Part shown: in pieces, positions 34,817 through 44,146 of the stretch
Position numbering within the stretch: position 1 is the stretch's first letter
How the letters are laid out: every line of letters starts with the position of its first letter
From: Paenibacillus tyrphae
GTDB taxonomy: Bacteria > Bacillota > Bacilli > Paenibacillales > NBRC-103111
Direction: 5' to 3'
Length of the DNA stretch: 64,000 nucleotides
NCBI RefSeq assembly: GCF_027925525.1
Contig: NZ_BSDJ01000001.1
Coordinates: 62,001 to 126,000, forward strand
The notes under the pieces: model-generated
Told to the model about the DNA's origin: nothing
The model's database searches: none
What the model saw: the letters and a program-made list of their open reading frames with translations, nothing else
Made by a program: the position numbers and the translations under genes

Positions 34817-35284
34817 ATGCAGCAGTTCGAAGCGGTGCTTCACCGGCCCGAAGGGACAGGGACGTGGACGTACTTCACGCTGCCCTTTTCCGTGGAGGCC
34901 ATTTTCGGCAGCAAAGGACAAGTCAAAGTGAAAGGAACGGTCAACGGCGTGCCGTACCGCAGCTCGGTAATGCCGCACGGAAACGGTACCCACTACATGG
35001 TCGTAGGCAAAGCGATTCGCGATCAGGCCGGGGTCGCGCCGGGCGATCCGGTGCAGGTCGCGATGGAACTTGATACGGAAGCGCGAACCATCGAGGTGCC
35101 CGGCGATCTGGCCGACGCTCTGCGCCAAACGGAAGAAGCCGCAGCCCGATTCGACAAGCTGGCTTATTCGCACCGGAAAGAATTCGTGGACTGGATCGAA
35201 TCGGCCAAGCGGCCGGAAACGCGGGCGAGCCGGATCGCGAAAGCCGTAGCGATGGTGTTGGAAGGAAAAAGGCCGAAGGGATAG
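34817..35284 (+). CDS. DUF1905/YdeI-like domain protein
   Basis: A 155-residue protein. Residues 1-95 form a DUF1905 small beta-barrel (FEAVLHRPEGTGTWTYFTLP, then GTHYMVVGKAIRDQAGVAPG). The last 60 residues resemble the C-terminal YdeI/OmpD-associated helix region (LAYSHRKEFVDWIESAKRPE). ATG 34817 follows GAAGGAGCG. It starts 35 bases after the MFS stop and precedes an AlkD-like gene by 25 bases. The function is not established. Confidence 0.85.
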   Translation: MQQFEAVLHRPEGTGTWTYFTLPFSVEAIFGSKGQVKVKGTVNGVPYRSSVMPHGNGTHYMVVGKAIRDQAGVAPGDPVQVAMELDTEARTIEVPGDLADALRQTEEAAARFDKLAYSHRKEFVDWIESAKRPETRASRIAKAVAMVLEGKRPKG

Positions 35285-35309
35285 CGGGCGCTTTGGAGGA
35301 GGATGCGGC

Positions 35310-35987
35310 ATGGAACTGGCGGAAATGATGGCACGGCTTGAAGTGCTGGGCACGGAGCAGAACCGTAAAGTGTACGGAAAACACGGCGCCAAAGAGCCGT
35401 TATTCGGAGTCAGCTTCGGCAATCTGGACAAGCTGAGAAAAGAGATTAAAACGAACGACGCCTTGGCCGAACAGCTCTGGAACACGGGAAATACGGATGC
35501 CCGGACACTGGCCGTCATGATCGCCGATCCGAAAACCCGAACGCTTGAGCAGTTGGAGCAATGGCTGGACGATATCGATTATTACTGCTTGACGGATGTG
35601 TTTGTGACCCATCTGGCAAGCAAATCCCCCTTGCTTCCCGAGCTGCTAGAACGCTGGACGGCTTCAGACCGGGAATGGGTCGGACGGGCCGGCTGGCAGC
35701 TGATGGCGCACGCCGCCATGAAGAGCAAAACGCTCGAGCTCGACGAGGACTATTTTCTCCGGCAGTTGGAGCGCATCGAAGCCCGCATCCATTCCAGCCC
35801 GAATCGTGCCCGGGATGCGATGAACGCCGCCCTGATCGCGATCGGGATGCGCAGCGAAGCTTTGGAAGCCGTGGCCTTGGCAGCCGCAGCCCGCATCGGC
35901 AAGGTCGAGGTCGACCATGGCGATACGGGCTGCAAGACGCCGGACGCGGCGGTTTACATCGCCAAGGCGAAGAGCCGGAAGCGCTGA
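35310..35987 (+). CDS. DNA alkylation repair protein, AlkD-like
   Basis: A 225-residue all-helical protein of HEAT-like repeats in the DNA alkylation repair family. Recognisable parts are GVSFGNLDKLRKEIKTNDAL and the conserved VGRAGWQLMAHAAM. AlkD enzymes excise bulky or positively charged alkyl bases without base flipping (family knowledge). This member is close to the longer end and carries the C-terminal VDHGDTGCKTPDAAVYIAKA, seen in the subgroup related to DUF1905 neighbours. GGAGGAGGA precedes the start. A terminator follows at 36004. Confidence 0.85.
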   Translation: MELAEMMARLEVLGTEQNRKVYGKHGAKEPLFGVSFGNLDKLRKEIKTNDALAEQLWNTGNTDARTLAVMIADPKTRTLEQLEQWLDDIDYYCLTDVFVTHLASKSPLLPELLERWTASDREWVGRAGWQLMAHAAMKSKTLELDEDYFLRQLERIEARIHSSPNRARDAMNAALIAIGMRSEALEAVALAAAARIGKVEVDHGDTGCKTPDAAVYIAKAKSRKR

Positions 35988-36003
35988 CCGCCGCACGAAG
36001 TAA

Positions 36004-36039
36004 GGAGCGCATTTCCGCGTACGGGAAGCGCTCCTTTTT
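36004..36039 (+). terminator. Rho-independent terminator
   Basis: GGAGCGC (36004-36010) pairs with GCGCTCC (36028-36034), followed by TTTTT. It ends the DUF1905/AlkD operon. Confidence 0.85.
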
Positions 36040-36186
36040 ATCTCAACGCGCACCTTTCCCGATACACGTTGCGTCACTGCGCGGCGGGTGATCCCCCTAT
36101 GGGTGGGCAACGAGATGTATCCCCGGGAAGAAAACCCCCGAACCGCCGAAGAGCCTGTGTGAAGTGCAGGAGCGGAGCTTATTGGG

Positions 36187-36331
36187 AAATAGAGGAACGC
36201 TTGTTCCTTTATTTTCGCTATCGTGAAGCAGTTTGACAAAATAGAGGAACACATGTTCGTTATCCGTTCATTTTTGGGCGGAACTAATAAAATTCGACAA
36301 GAGTAACACATCTGTGTTCCGCTACTTGCCG
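36187..36331 (+). repeat. Three dispersed copies of a GGAAC...GTTCC dyad repeat
   Basis: AAATAGAGGAACGCTTGTTC (from 36187), AAATAGAGGAACACATGTTC (from 36238) and a diverged AACACATCTGTGTTCCGCTA (from 36305) recur at 51- and 67-base intervals. Each has the self-complementary core GGAAC-N4-GTTCC or a variant. Repeats of this kind are spread through intergenic regions of Paenibacillus genomes, as far as I recall. Confidence 0.7.
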
Positions 36332-36551
36332 CATCCCCTTCAACTCTGGCCATATAAAGGAACTGGGATGCCTAAATGGGAAAAATCATGATCCGCATCG
36401 CGTTTTGGCTACACTTAGCAAGCGGAACAGCTTCATGAAGGCCGGTCTCGTAAACATCATGAGGGCTGCCCCCCGACGTTTGCAGCGCCGCAACTCGTGC
36501 TGAGGGAGGTGCACCAAAATCCTCAAGCTCCCCTCCTCAGACTGCCCTCTC

Positions 36552-36789
36552 CTCCCCGCTCCCGCCTTACTCCGCCCTGTCGGATCGTCCTCCCCGCTCC
36601 CGCCTTACTCCGCCCTGTCGGATCGTACGCCTCCCCGCTCCCGCCTTACTCCGCCGCTGTCGGATCGTCCTCCCCGCTCCCGCCTTACTCCGCCGCTGTC
36701 GGATCGTCCTCCCCGCTCCCGCTTTCCTCCACCACTATCGGATCGTCCTCTCGCTCCGCCTTACTGCGCCGCATCGCCGACTGGATCGG
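36552..36789 (+). repeat. Tandem repeat, 38-41 bp unit, about six copies
   Basis: Each unit runs TCCTCCCCGCTCCCGCCTTA and ends CTGTCGGATCG. Units start at 36552, 36590, 36628 (with a TACG variant), 36669, 36708 and a decayed one at 36747. Unit lengths are 38, 38, 41, 39, 39 and about 43, so the reading frame is not kept. The array is strongly pyrimidine-biased on the plus strand. Confidence 0.9.
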
Positions 36790-36971
36790 GCAGGCGCGCC
36801 GCCGCAAGCCGCCGCTGCAATGGGACCCGGTCGTCGACTGGATCTAGACGAGGAGATACCGCCTGTCGATTTGCATGAATGTATGACCCGTTCCATATAC
36901 TACAACTATGTATTTTTTCCAAATACTTCAAGAAGTGTCGGAGCTCTTGAACCACACGAAGGAGGATAATC

Positions 36972-37334
36972 ATGATTAAGAAAATGGCAACGGCTGCCGT
37001 TTATGTGGAGGACCAGCAAAAAGCGAAAGCGTTCTGGACGGAGAAGGTCGGCTTCGAGGTCGTAGCCGAACACCAAATGATGCCGGGAGCGAGCTGGCTG
37101 GAGGTTGCGCCGAAGGGAGCGGAATCCGCGCTGGTGCTCTATCCGAAAAGCATGATGAAAAACTGGGCCGAGCTGAAGCCGTCCATCGTATTCGTCTGCG
37201 ACGATGTCGAGAAGACGTACGAGACGATGAAAGCGAACGGCGTCACCTTCGAGGGCGAGCTGCAAAAAATGCAATGGGGCACCTTCGCCACCTTCCTCGA
37301 CGAGGACGGCAATTCGTTCTTGATCAAAGGCTAG
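36972..37334 (+). CDS. VOC family protein (glyoxalase/bleomycin-resistance fold)
   Basis: A 120-residue single vicinal-oxygen-chelate module: ATAAVYVEDQQKAKAFWTEK at the start, a central beta-alpha-beta, and FATFLDEDGNSFLIKG at the end, which carries the conserved metal-side Glu/Asp. Such proteins work as dimers; roles range from glyoxalase to antibiotic resistance, and the substrate is not readable. The ATG follows GAAGGAGGA with ideal spacing. It is transcribed alone and ends in a bidirectional terminator. Confidence 0.88.
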   Translation: MIKKMATAAVYVEDQQKAKAFWTEKVGFEVVAEHQMMPGASWLEVAPKGAESALVLYPKSMMKNWAELKPSIVFVCDDVEKTYETMKANGVTFEGELQKMQWGTFATFLDEDGNSFLIKG

Positions 37335-37340
37335 AGAAAA

Positions 37341-37376
37341 GAGACCGCCCAAACGCCGAAACGTTTGAGCGGTCTC
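37341..37376. terminator. Bidirectional terminator
   Basis: GAGACCGC...CAAACG pairs with CGTTTG...GCGGTCTC around a CCGAAA loop. It lies between the convergent VOC and metallophosphoesterase genes. Confidence 0.8.
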
Positions 37377-37422
37377 ATATTTATGGCCGGTCCGGCGGGC
37401 CGTACTCGGACCGCCGCCGTTC

Positions 37423-39651
37423 TCATTTCCCCGCCGTATACTCGGCTACGACCGGGTCTGAATTCAGCCTCCCGCTCACCGCTTTGATCACGAACCGGTA
37501 CGTTTGAGACGGGTCCTTTTTCGCTACGGTATAGCTGTAGGTGGTCGTTCCGTCGGCATGACGGACTGTGGCCGTCCAGTTCGGCGCCACTGCGTCATTC
37601 TGCTCGTAAATGCGATAGCCTTCTACCGCCGGTCCCGTGCCCGGAGCGGTCCAAGTCAGCTTGACTTGCCCGTCCGCCGTCAGCGTCGCTTTGGCATTTT
37701 GCACCTTGTTCGGCTTCGCGGCGGTCTTCTTAATGCTGTAGGCGTCGTACAGTTCCGTGCTTCCGCCCTTCGTGGTCGTATAAGCTTGGAAAGACAGCGT
37801 ATCGTCCTGGACGGTGACCCCGGTGAACATTTGCTTTTTGGGCTGACCGGATACGGCCGCGTACGGGAAGTCCTCGTTTTTGGGCTTATAAAATTTCGGG
37901 CCTGCCGTGTTGCCTACGAAATAGACCGTCCCCTTCGGGTTCAGGACATGGCCTTCGTCGTCCTTCGTCACCTCTTGAGGCTGACCGGCGTACATTGGAT
38001 AGCTTCGGGTGTATGTGTGATCATGTCCCGACAGGACGGCATCGATACCCAGCTCATCGAACAGGGGCGCCAGATGTTTGCGGAAAAACTTGACGTCCGT
38101 GCTGCTGGAATGGCTGGCTACCGAATAAATCGACTTGTGGAACAAGACGATTTTCCACTTTTTATCCGTTTTGGCGACTTCGTTTCGAAGCCATTCCACT
38201 TGCTTCTTGAAGACGGGGTCGGAGTCGCCCGAATACTGCGTGTTGAACACCATGAAATGAGCCGGACCATAGTCAAAAGCGTACACCGAGCCTTCCGGGG
38301 TGGCATCCGTTTGCGACTTGTTGGGCAGATGGAAGTGGTAGGCGTAGTTATTGTAATTTTGGGTTTCATGGTTGCCCAGAATCGGCATCAGCGGAAGGCG
38401 GGATAAAATGTCTTTCGGCTCGTTCAACAGCCACATCCACTGCTCCTCCACATCACCGTTGTCCACCAGATCGCCCGTATTGACGATGAATTTGGCGTCC
38501 GGGAATTTTTGAACCCCTTGCTGAACCGTATTTTTCCAGATCGTGTAGTCGGCTTGCGTCTTAGCTTGGGAATCGGTCATATACAGGAAAGTAAAGCCGT
38601 TATCGCTTGCAGGCTCCGTCGTAAACGTGCCGATCTCGCTCCAGTTGCCCGCCGTCCCGTCGCCCAAACGGTAAGCATAGGCAGTGCCGGGCTTCAAGCC
38701 GTCGGCGATGACTTTATGGCTTGAATATTTCGTGGTTTTATGATTGGATTTATCCGCCAGCGTCAAATAAACGCTGATCGCTTGCGAAGTGCCTTGATAC
38801 GTCTGGACTCCCTCAGACGGAAACGAATTTCCGTTGAGCTTCGCGGCTTCCACGACCTGCAGCTGGGTGCCGGTGATCTTGTCCGACGTGTACCAGGCGA
38901 ACGCCATGCTGGTTTTCGGATCGTCGTAATACGTCAGCGCGATCGCCGTCGGCTTGCCGCTCTGTGGATTTCCGCCGTTGCCCGAATCGTCGGGATTCGC
39001 AACGAGCTTCATATCCCAATACAGGTCGGAGCTGCCCGCGCTTCCCTGATGCACCTCGGCCGCGAGTACGTTTGCGCCGTCGCGGAGCTTGCCTTTCAGA
39101 ACGGCGGTCAGGTCGGCCGTGACGGTCCGGGGATCGCTTTTCGATTCGGAGGCCAGCGTAGCGTAGCGAATGTCCCCTTCCGGCATATTGAAGCGGTACG
39201 CCTCTTCGCCGTTGACATAGAGCACGACGCCGTCGTCCACCCCGAAGGTGCTTTGGATCTGCTGAACATCGCTTACTTTAGCCGCGTGAACCGTTGTGCG
39301 AAAATACGTGGTCGGGTATTTCTTTTTGGAGTCCGGACCATAGCTGACGGCGGTCTTTACGGAGCCGAACTCCGAAGTTCCGGTATCCGCCGGATAACCG
39401 AAAGGCGCTTGCCCGGAGCTCCAGTCGGAGTCGTCATAGGCAACGTTCTTCCAATCGCCTCCCAAATCTTTCCCTCGGTCAAAATAGCGCCATGTGGCGT
39501 TTCCGGCCAGCAGTGTGACGGGACCGGCAGACGACGCGGCGGAGTCTTCGGATTCATCCGCAAGGGCTGCTCCCCCTGTTAGCAGTAGCTGCAGCACAAG
39601 AAGCAGAGACAATATCATCGGCCATCGTTTTCGCTTCAACCCTTTGTTCAT
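37423..39651 (-). CDS. Secreted metallophosphoesterase, purple-acid-phosphatase-like, with Fn3
   Basis: A 742-residue exported protein. The signal peptide (WPMILSLLLVLQLLLTGGAA) is followed by a beta-rich region (about 40-210, with FDRGKDLGGDWKNVAYDDSD), then a purple-acid-phosphatase-like N-terminal Fn3 (about 215-330). The metallophosphatase domain has TGDLVDNGD, LGNHETQNY and SGHDHTYTRS. A C-terminal fibronectin type III domain (KVQNAKATLTADGQVKLTWT) ends it. I chose ATG 39651 because GGAGTG lies 7 bases upstream. It probably acts on extracellular phosphoesters. It stands as a single-gene unit. Confidence 0.88.
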   Translation of the reverse strand: MNKGLKRKRWPMILSLLLVLQLLLTGGAALADESEDSAASSAGPVTLLAGNATWRYFDRGKDLGGDWKNVAYDDSDWSSGQAPFGYPADTGTSEFGSVKTAVSYGPDSKKKYPTTYFRTTVHAAKVSDVQQIQSTFGVDDGVVLYVNGEEAYRFNMPEGDIRYATLASESKSDPRTVTADLTAVLKGKLRDGANVLAAEVHQGSAGSSDLYWDMKLVANPDDSGNGGNPQSGKPTAIALTYYDDPKTSMAFAWYTSDKITGTQLQVVEAAKLNGNSFPSEGVQTYQGTSQAISVYLTLADKSNHKTTKYSSHKVIADGLKPGTAYAYRLGDGTAGNWSEIGTFTTEPASDNGFTFLYMTDSQAKTQADYTIWKNTVQQGVQKFPDAKFIVNTGDLVDNGDVEEQWMWLLNEPKDILSRLPLMPILGNHETQNYNNYAYHFHLPNKSQTDATPEGSVYAFDYGPAHFMVFNTQYSGDSDPVFKKQVEWLRNEVAKTDKKWKIVLFHKSIYSVASHSSSTDVKFFRKHLAPLFDELGIDAVLSGHDHTYTRSYPMYAGQPQEVTKDDEGHVLNPKGTVYFVGNTAGPKFYKPKNEDFPYAAVSGQPKKQMFTGVTVQDDTLSFQAYTTTKGGSTELYDAYSIKKTAAKPNKVQNAKATLTADGQVKLTWTAPGTGPAVEGYRIYEQNDAVAPNWTATVRHADGTTTYSYTVAKKDPSQTYRFVIKAVSGRLNSDPVVAEYTAGK

Positions 39652-39831
39652 CAACTTCACTCCAATCTTCATAAATGAAGTATTTAACCGTCGATCAAAT
39701 TAATTCGTGCGCTCCCTCCTTACCCCATAAAATCCCACTATATGGAAAACAAAACCATTGTAGCTTTCATTGTAAAAAATTTCAACATGGAATAATCCCA
39801 TATGAAATTAATCCACCCGCCACTCCCACAG

Positions 39832-39880
39832 AAAAAAGGGACATTTCCTTACGCCAGAGCCATGCGTGCGGAATGTCCCT
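39832..39880 (-). terminator. Terminator of the hut operon
   Basis: GGGACATT...AATGTCCC arms with a 26-base inner region are followed on the minus strand by TTTTTTC. It lies 49 bases after the hutI stop. Confidence 0.75.
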
Positions 39881-39928
39881 CATTTGGTTATGCTATATGC
39901 TTTTGTGAAACGTCTTCGTCCGGCCCGG

Positions 39929-41212
39929 CTAGTACGCCAGCCGTCCATCCCGGACGACGACCTTCCCGCCTTTGACGACCGTATCCACGTGGTTGATGCC
40001 GAAGTGATACGGCACATAGGCCAGATTGGCTGCATCGAAAATGACCAGATCGCCCTGCTTGCCCGGCTCCAGGCTGCCGACCCGGTCGCCGCGCCCGATG
40101 GCGTGCGCCGCGTTGACGGTCACAGCCGTCAGAACTTCTTCCGGCGTCAGCCCGAGGTTCAGGCAGCCGAGCGTCATGACGAGCTGGATCGACTCCGTCG
40201 GCGAGCTGCCGGGGTTATAGTCGGTCGACAGCGCGACGGCAAGGCCGAGCTCGATCATGCGGCGCGCGCGGGCATGCTGCTTCAGCCGCAGGTTGAACGA
40301 GGTCGCCGGCAGGCAGACGGCGATCACGTCGGCATCGCGCATCGCCTCGAATCCGGCGTCGGTCGCGGCCAGCAAGTGCTCGGCCGAGATGCAGCCGAGC
40401 TTGCCCGCAAGCTCCGCGCCGCCGAGCGGCTCGATCTCGTCGGCGTGGATTTTCACGCCGAAGCCGAGCGCCTTGGCCGCCGCCAGAATCTCCTCGGACT
40501 CTTCGGGCGAGAACACGCCGTGCTCGCAGAACACGTCGCAGAATTCGGCGAGTCCGAGACGCTTCACCTCCGGCAACATTTCGCGGATCACGAGCTTCAC
40601 GTAATCGGCCGAGCGGCCCTTGTATTCCTCGGGCACCATGTGCGCGCCCATGAACGTCGAGACAAGCTCGACCGGGTGCGCTTCGTTCAGCCGCTTCGTC
40701 ACCCGAAGCTGCTTCAGCTCATCCTCCAGCGTAAGGCCGTAGCCGCTTTTCGCCTCACACGTCGTCACGCCCTGCAACAGCAGCGTATCGAGGCTGCGCT
40801 TCGCCTTGGCGTACAGCCCGTCCTCCGACGCCCCCCGCGTGGCGCGGACCGTGCTCAGAATGCCGCCGCCCTGCGCCAAAATTTCCAGATACGTCGCACC
40901 CTGCAGCTTCATCGACAGCTCGTGCTCGCGCGAGCCGCCGTGCACCAGATGCGTATGCGGGTCGACTAGCCCCGGCGTCACCAAGCGGCCGCCGGCATCA
41001 AGCTCTTGCGCGACAGGAAGGCCTGCAATCTGCGCGCGTACGTCGGCTTCGGGGCCTGCAGCGACAATAACGCCGTCGCGTATGGCTACGGCGCCTCCTT
41101 TTACAACGGGCACGTCCGCCATCCGGCTGCCTGTGCGCGCCCCCGCTTCTCCCGCCATCGTAATCAGCTCGCCGATATTGTGCACGAGCAAATCGATCCG
41201 TTGCTGTTCCAT
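39929..41212 (-). CDS. hutI: Imidazolonepropionase
   Basis: A 427-residue amidohydrolase that opens imidazolone-propionate to formiminoglutamate, the third step of histidine breakdown. It shows the metal site DPHTHLVHGGSREHE at about 80-95 and KIHADEIEPLGGAEL near 250, and the late Asp in STDYNPGSSPTES. GAGGTGATAG precedes the start. It is last in hutG-hutU-hutI; the 164 bases before it contain two hairpins (41235-41262 and 41291-41310). Confidence 0.93.
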   Translation of the reverse strand: MEQQRIDLLVHNIGELITMAGEAGARTGSRMADVPVVKGGAVAIRDGVIVAAGPEADVRAQIAGLPVAQELDAGGRLVTPGLVDPHTHLVHGGSREHELSMKLQGATYLEILAQGGGILSTVRATRGASEDGLYAKAKRSLDTLLLQGVTTCEAKSGYGLTLEDELKQLRVTKRLNEAHPVELVSTFMGAHMVPEEYKGRSADYVKLVIREMLPEVKRLGLAEFCDVFCEHGVFSPEESEEILAAAKALGFGVKIHADEIEPLGGAELAGKLGCISAEHLLAATDAGFEAMRDADVIAVCLPATSFNLRLKQHARARRMIELGLAVALSTDYNPGSSPTESIQLVMTLGCLNLGLTPEEVLTAVTVNAAHAIGRGDRVGSLEPGKQGDLVIFDAANLAYVPYHFGINHVDTVVKGGKVVVRDGRLAY

Positions 41213-41234
41213 CTTCTATCACCTCAACAAAGTC

Positions 41235-41310
41235 GTCCGACCCGATATCGTTCGGGCCGGACGGAATATAGCAGCATACGGTTCACACGGTCCGCCGGTT
41301 TCCCGGCGGA
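41235..41310. other. Two hairpins between hutU and hutI
   Basis: GTCCGACCCGA (41235-41245) pairs with TCGGGCCGGAC (41252-41262), and TCCGCCGG (41291-41298) pairs with CCGGCGGA (41303-41310). Neither has a T run, so they are more likely to affect message processing or stability than to terminate. Confidence 0.55.
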
Positions 41311-41376
41311 TACGGCGAACCGCAGCTTTACTACGCTTTATTCAGCCGGTTGGCTCGAATCGCCAGCCACGCCTTC

Positions 41377-43035
41377 TTAAATCCCCAGCATCGGTACGCG
41401 AACGCCGCGCTCCTTGGCCGTCTGAACCGCCAGCTCGTAGCCTGCGTCCGCATGACGGATAACCCCCATGCCCGGGTCCGTGTTCAGCACGCGGGACAAC
41501 CGTTCTTCCGCTTCTTGCGAGCCATCCGCGACGACGACCATGCCGGCGTGGAGCGAATAGCCCATTCCGACGCCGCCGCCGTGATGCACCGAGACCCAGC
41601 TTGCGCCGGACGCCGTATTCACGAGTGCGTTCAGGATCGCCCAGTCGCCGACCACGTCGCTGCCGTCCTTCATCGCTTCCGTCTCGCGGTTCGGCGAGGC
41701 GACGGAGCCGCAGTCGAGGTGGTCGCGGCCGATAACGATCGGCGCGGACAGCTCGCCGCTGCGCACCATCTCGTTGATCGCGAGCCCCATCTTCACGCGC
41801 TCGCCATAGCCGAGCCAGCAGATCCGCGACGGCAAGCCTTGGAAGGCCACTTTCTCGCGCGCCATTTCGATCCAGCGGCGCAGGTGCTCGTTTTCCGGGA
41901 ACAGCTTGAGCACAAGCTCGTCGGTCTTGTAGATGTCCTCCGGATCGCCGGACAGCGCGGCCCAGCGGAACGGCCCTTTGCCTTCGCAGAACAGCGGGCG
42001 GATGTACGCCGGCACGAAGCCCGGGAAGTTGAACGCGTCCTTCACGCCTTCGTCGAGAGCGACCTGACGGATGTTATTGCCGTAGTCGAACACGACGGAG
42101 CCCAGCTTTTGCAGATCGAGCATCGCCTGCACATGCGTCGCCATCGATTGCTTCGACAAGCGGACATATTCCGCCGGGTTGCTCGTGCGAAGCGCCGCCG
42201 CCGCTTCCAGCGAGTAGCCCGCAGGCACGTAACCGTTCAGCGGATCGTGTGCCGACGTCTGGTCGGTGACGAAATCCGGCACGATGCCGCGGCGCACGAA
42301 TTCCGGGAAAATTTCCGCCGCGTTGCCGACAAGACCGATCGAGAGCGGACGGCCCTGCTCCTGCGCCTCGCGCGCCAGCTTGAGCGCTTCGTCCAGATCG
42401 TGCACCATCACGTCGCAGTAGCGCGTATCGATCCTGCGCTGTATGCGCGTCGCGTCGACGTCAACCCCGATGACGACGCCTTCGTTCATCGTGACCGCCA
42501 GCGGCTGCGCCCCGCCCATGCCGCCGAGACCCGCGGTCAGCGTCAGCGTCCCGCGCAGCGTGCCGTTCGCATGCTGGCGAGCCGCTTCGGCGAACGTTTC
42601 GTACGTGCCCTGCAGAATGCCCTGCGTGCCGATGTAGATCCAGCTGCCCGCCGTCATTTGCCCGTACATCATCAGCCCTTTTTTATCCAGCTCATGGAAC
42701 GTATCCCAGTTCGCAAACGCCGGCACGATGACGGAGTTGGAGATGAGTACTCGCGGCGCTTGGCTGTGGGTTTTGAAAATGCCAACTGGCTTGCCGGACT
42801 GCACGAGCAGCGTTTCGTCCGTTTCGAGCTCCGTCAGGCACTCGACGATTTTGTCGTACGCTTCCCAGTTGCGGGCCGCCTTGCCAATCCCGCCGTAAAC
42901 GACGAGGTCTTCCGGCCGCTCGGCTACCTCCGGGTCCAGATTGTTCATCAGCATGCGAAGCACCGCTTCCTGCTGCCATCCTTTGGCCGTCAGCTTCGTG
43001 CCTCGCGGCGCGCGAATCGTACGTTTATTTTCCAT
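41377..43035 (-). CDS. hutU: Urocanate hydratase
   Basis: A 552-residue enzyme that hydrates urocanate using a tightly bound NAD+. The protein is highly recognisable: [20 protein letters not shown] at the start, [19 protein letters not shown], the active-site region [20 protein letters not shown], and [18 protein letters not shown]. Length matches the family. It starts 27 bases after hutG. Histidase (hutH), which makes its substrate, is not in this window. Confidence 0.96.
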   Translation of the reverse strand: MENKRTIRAPRGTKLTAKGWQQEAVLRMLMNNLDPEVAERPEDLVVYGGIGKAARNWEAYDKIVECLTELETDETLLVQSGKPVGIFKTHSQAPRVLISNSVIVPAFANWDTFHELDKKGLMMYGQMTAGSWIYIGTQGILQGTYETFAEAARQHANGTLRGTLTLTAGLGGMGGAQPLAVTMNEGVVIGVDVDATRIQRRIDTRYCDVMVHDLDEALKLAREAQEQGRPLSIGLVGNAAEIFPEFVRRGIVPDFVTDQTSAHDPLNGYVPAGYSLEAAAALRTSNPAEYVRLSKQSMATHVQAMLDLQKLGSVVFDYGNNIRQVALDEGVKDAFNFPGFVPAYIRPLFCEGKGPFRWAALSGDPEDIYKTDELVLKLFPENEHLRRWIEMAREKVAFQGLPSRICWLGYGERVKMGLAINEMVRSGELSAPIVIGRDHLDCGSVASPNRETEAMKDGSDVVGDWAILNALVNTASGASWVSVHHGGGVGMGYSLHAGMVVVADGSQEAEERLSRVLNTDPGMGVIRHADAGYELAVQTAKERGVRVPMLGI

Positions 43036-43062
43036 CGTTATCTCTCCCCTTGGGTTTCATGA

Positions 43063-44031
43063 TTAGCCGCGCTTCATCGTGCCGGCCATAAAGTTAAGAA
43101 TGACGTGCAACGCCGTGCGCACGGTCGCCCGGCGCGGGTCCTGCATCGGATCGACGCAGACGACATCGAAGCCCTTCACCTTCGGATGGCGGCCGAGGAT
43201 GAATACCGCCTCCAGCAGCTGCCAGCTCGTCATCCCCGCGGGCACCATCGCCGGAACGCCTGGCGCATAGGCCTGATCGAGCACATCCATATCCACCGTG
43301 ACGTAGATCGCGTCGGTGCCGCTGCCGGCCACTTCAAGCGCCTGCGCGACGAACTTCTCCACGCCCTCCAGCGCGACCTGCCGCGCCGTAAACTGCGTAA
43401 TTCCCTGCTCCCGCGCATAGTCGCGGTACGGCTTCGAGTTCGCGAAGCTGTGCAGGCCGATCTGCGCAATGTGCTTGCCTTCCACGGCGCCGGATTCGAT
43501 CAGGCCGCGGATCGGCGTACCGTTGGACGGTCCGCCGTCCTGCAGGTTGCGCACGTCCATATGCGAATCGATCTGGACGATGCCGACCGGCCCGCCGATG
43601 TTGTTCCGGAACGCCTTGACGGACGGGCACGTGATCGAATGATCGCCCCCGGCGATAATCGGGAACAAGTCCGGCAGCGCCTCGTACACGTTCGTCAGCC
43701 CCTGCTCGATGTTCGCGTGGCAGCGCAGCAGGTCGGTGACGTGCATTTGAATATCGCCGAGGTCGCGGGCGTTCAGCTCCTGCAGATCGACGTCGTGGTC
43801 GATGCTGTACGTCGTCACGTTCGCGAACAGCTCGCGCAGCGCATTCGGCGTCATCGACGCGGCGGACACGCTGATCGACGTCTTGGACAGCGGCACCCCG
43901 ATGAAGCCGAAATCGACCGACGCTTCCCCGTCCCATGGCGTGAGCCACTGGGCCACCTTCGTCTCAAACCGGTCGCGCCAGTTCGACCGCCGCGCCAGCT
44001 CCGGCGGGTTTAACAGATCAATCGTTTTCAC
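43063..44031 (-). CDS. hutG: Formimidoylglutamase
   Basis: A 322-residue arginase-fold enzyme that splits formiminoglutamate into glutamate and formamide. Manganese-binding motifs are visible: GGDHSITCPSVKAF, QIDSHMDVR and VDMDVLDQAYAPGVP. The start is a GTG (44031) with AAAGGAGGC upstream. Its promoter-proximal position, directly after the Liv-type transporter genes, makes it either the first gene of hutGUI or part of a longer liv-hut message; 115 bases with no clear terminator separate them. Confidence 0.9.
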   Translation of the reverse strand: MKTIDLLNPPELARRSNWRDRFETKVAQWLTPWDGEASVDFGFIGVPLSKTSISVSAASMTPNALRELFANVTTYSIDHDVDLQELNARDLGDIQMHVTDLLRCHANIEQGLTNVYEALPDLFPIIAGGDHSITCPSVKAFRNNIGGPVGIVQIDSHMDVRNLQDGGPSNGTPIRGLIESGAVEGKHIAQIGLHSFANSKPYRDYAREQGITQFTARQVALEGVEKFVAQALEVAGSGTDAIYVTVDMDVLDQAYAPGVPAMVPAGMTSWQLLEAVFILGRHPKVKGFDVVCVDPMQDPRRATVRTALHVILNFMAGTMKRG

Positions 44032-44146
44032 GCATAAGCCTCCTTTTGCCTTATCACGGATTCCGGCCGGCGTCCTTGCCGCCGAAGAACCCGCCGCTTA
44101 ACCTCCTGTATGATTAACCGCATAGTAGGATTAGCCGCCTTAACGG

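Larger units (their letters stand above)
36041..36971. other. Gene-free interval with two kinds of repeat
   Basis: No convincing gene lies in these 930 bases. The left half carries three copies of a dyad-bearing repeat (36187-36331), and the right half a tandem array (36552-36789). Open frames through the array are short, low in complexity and broken by unit lengths that are not multiples of three. The last 80 bases lead into the VOC gene with a GGAGG ribosome site. Confidence 0.7.

Noticed and set aside
36552-36789. CRISPR array
   Set aside because: The repeats are directly adjacent without unique spacers, and no cas genes are nearby.
36497-36847. Open frame of 116 codons across the tandem repeat
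   Set aside because: It is low-complexity, depends on non-multiple-of-three unit lengths and has no ribosome site or family.
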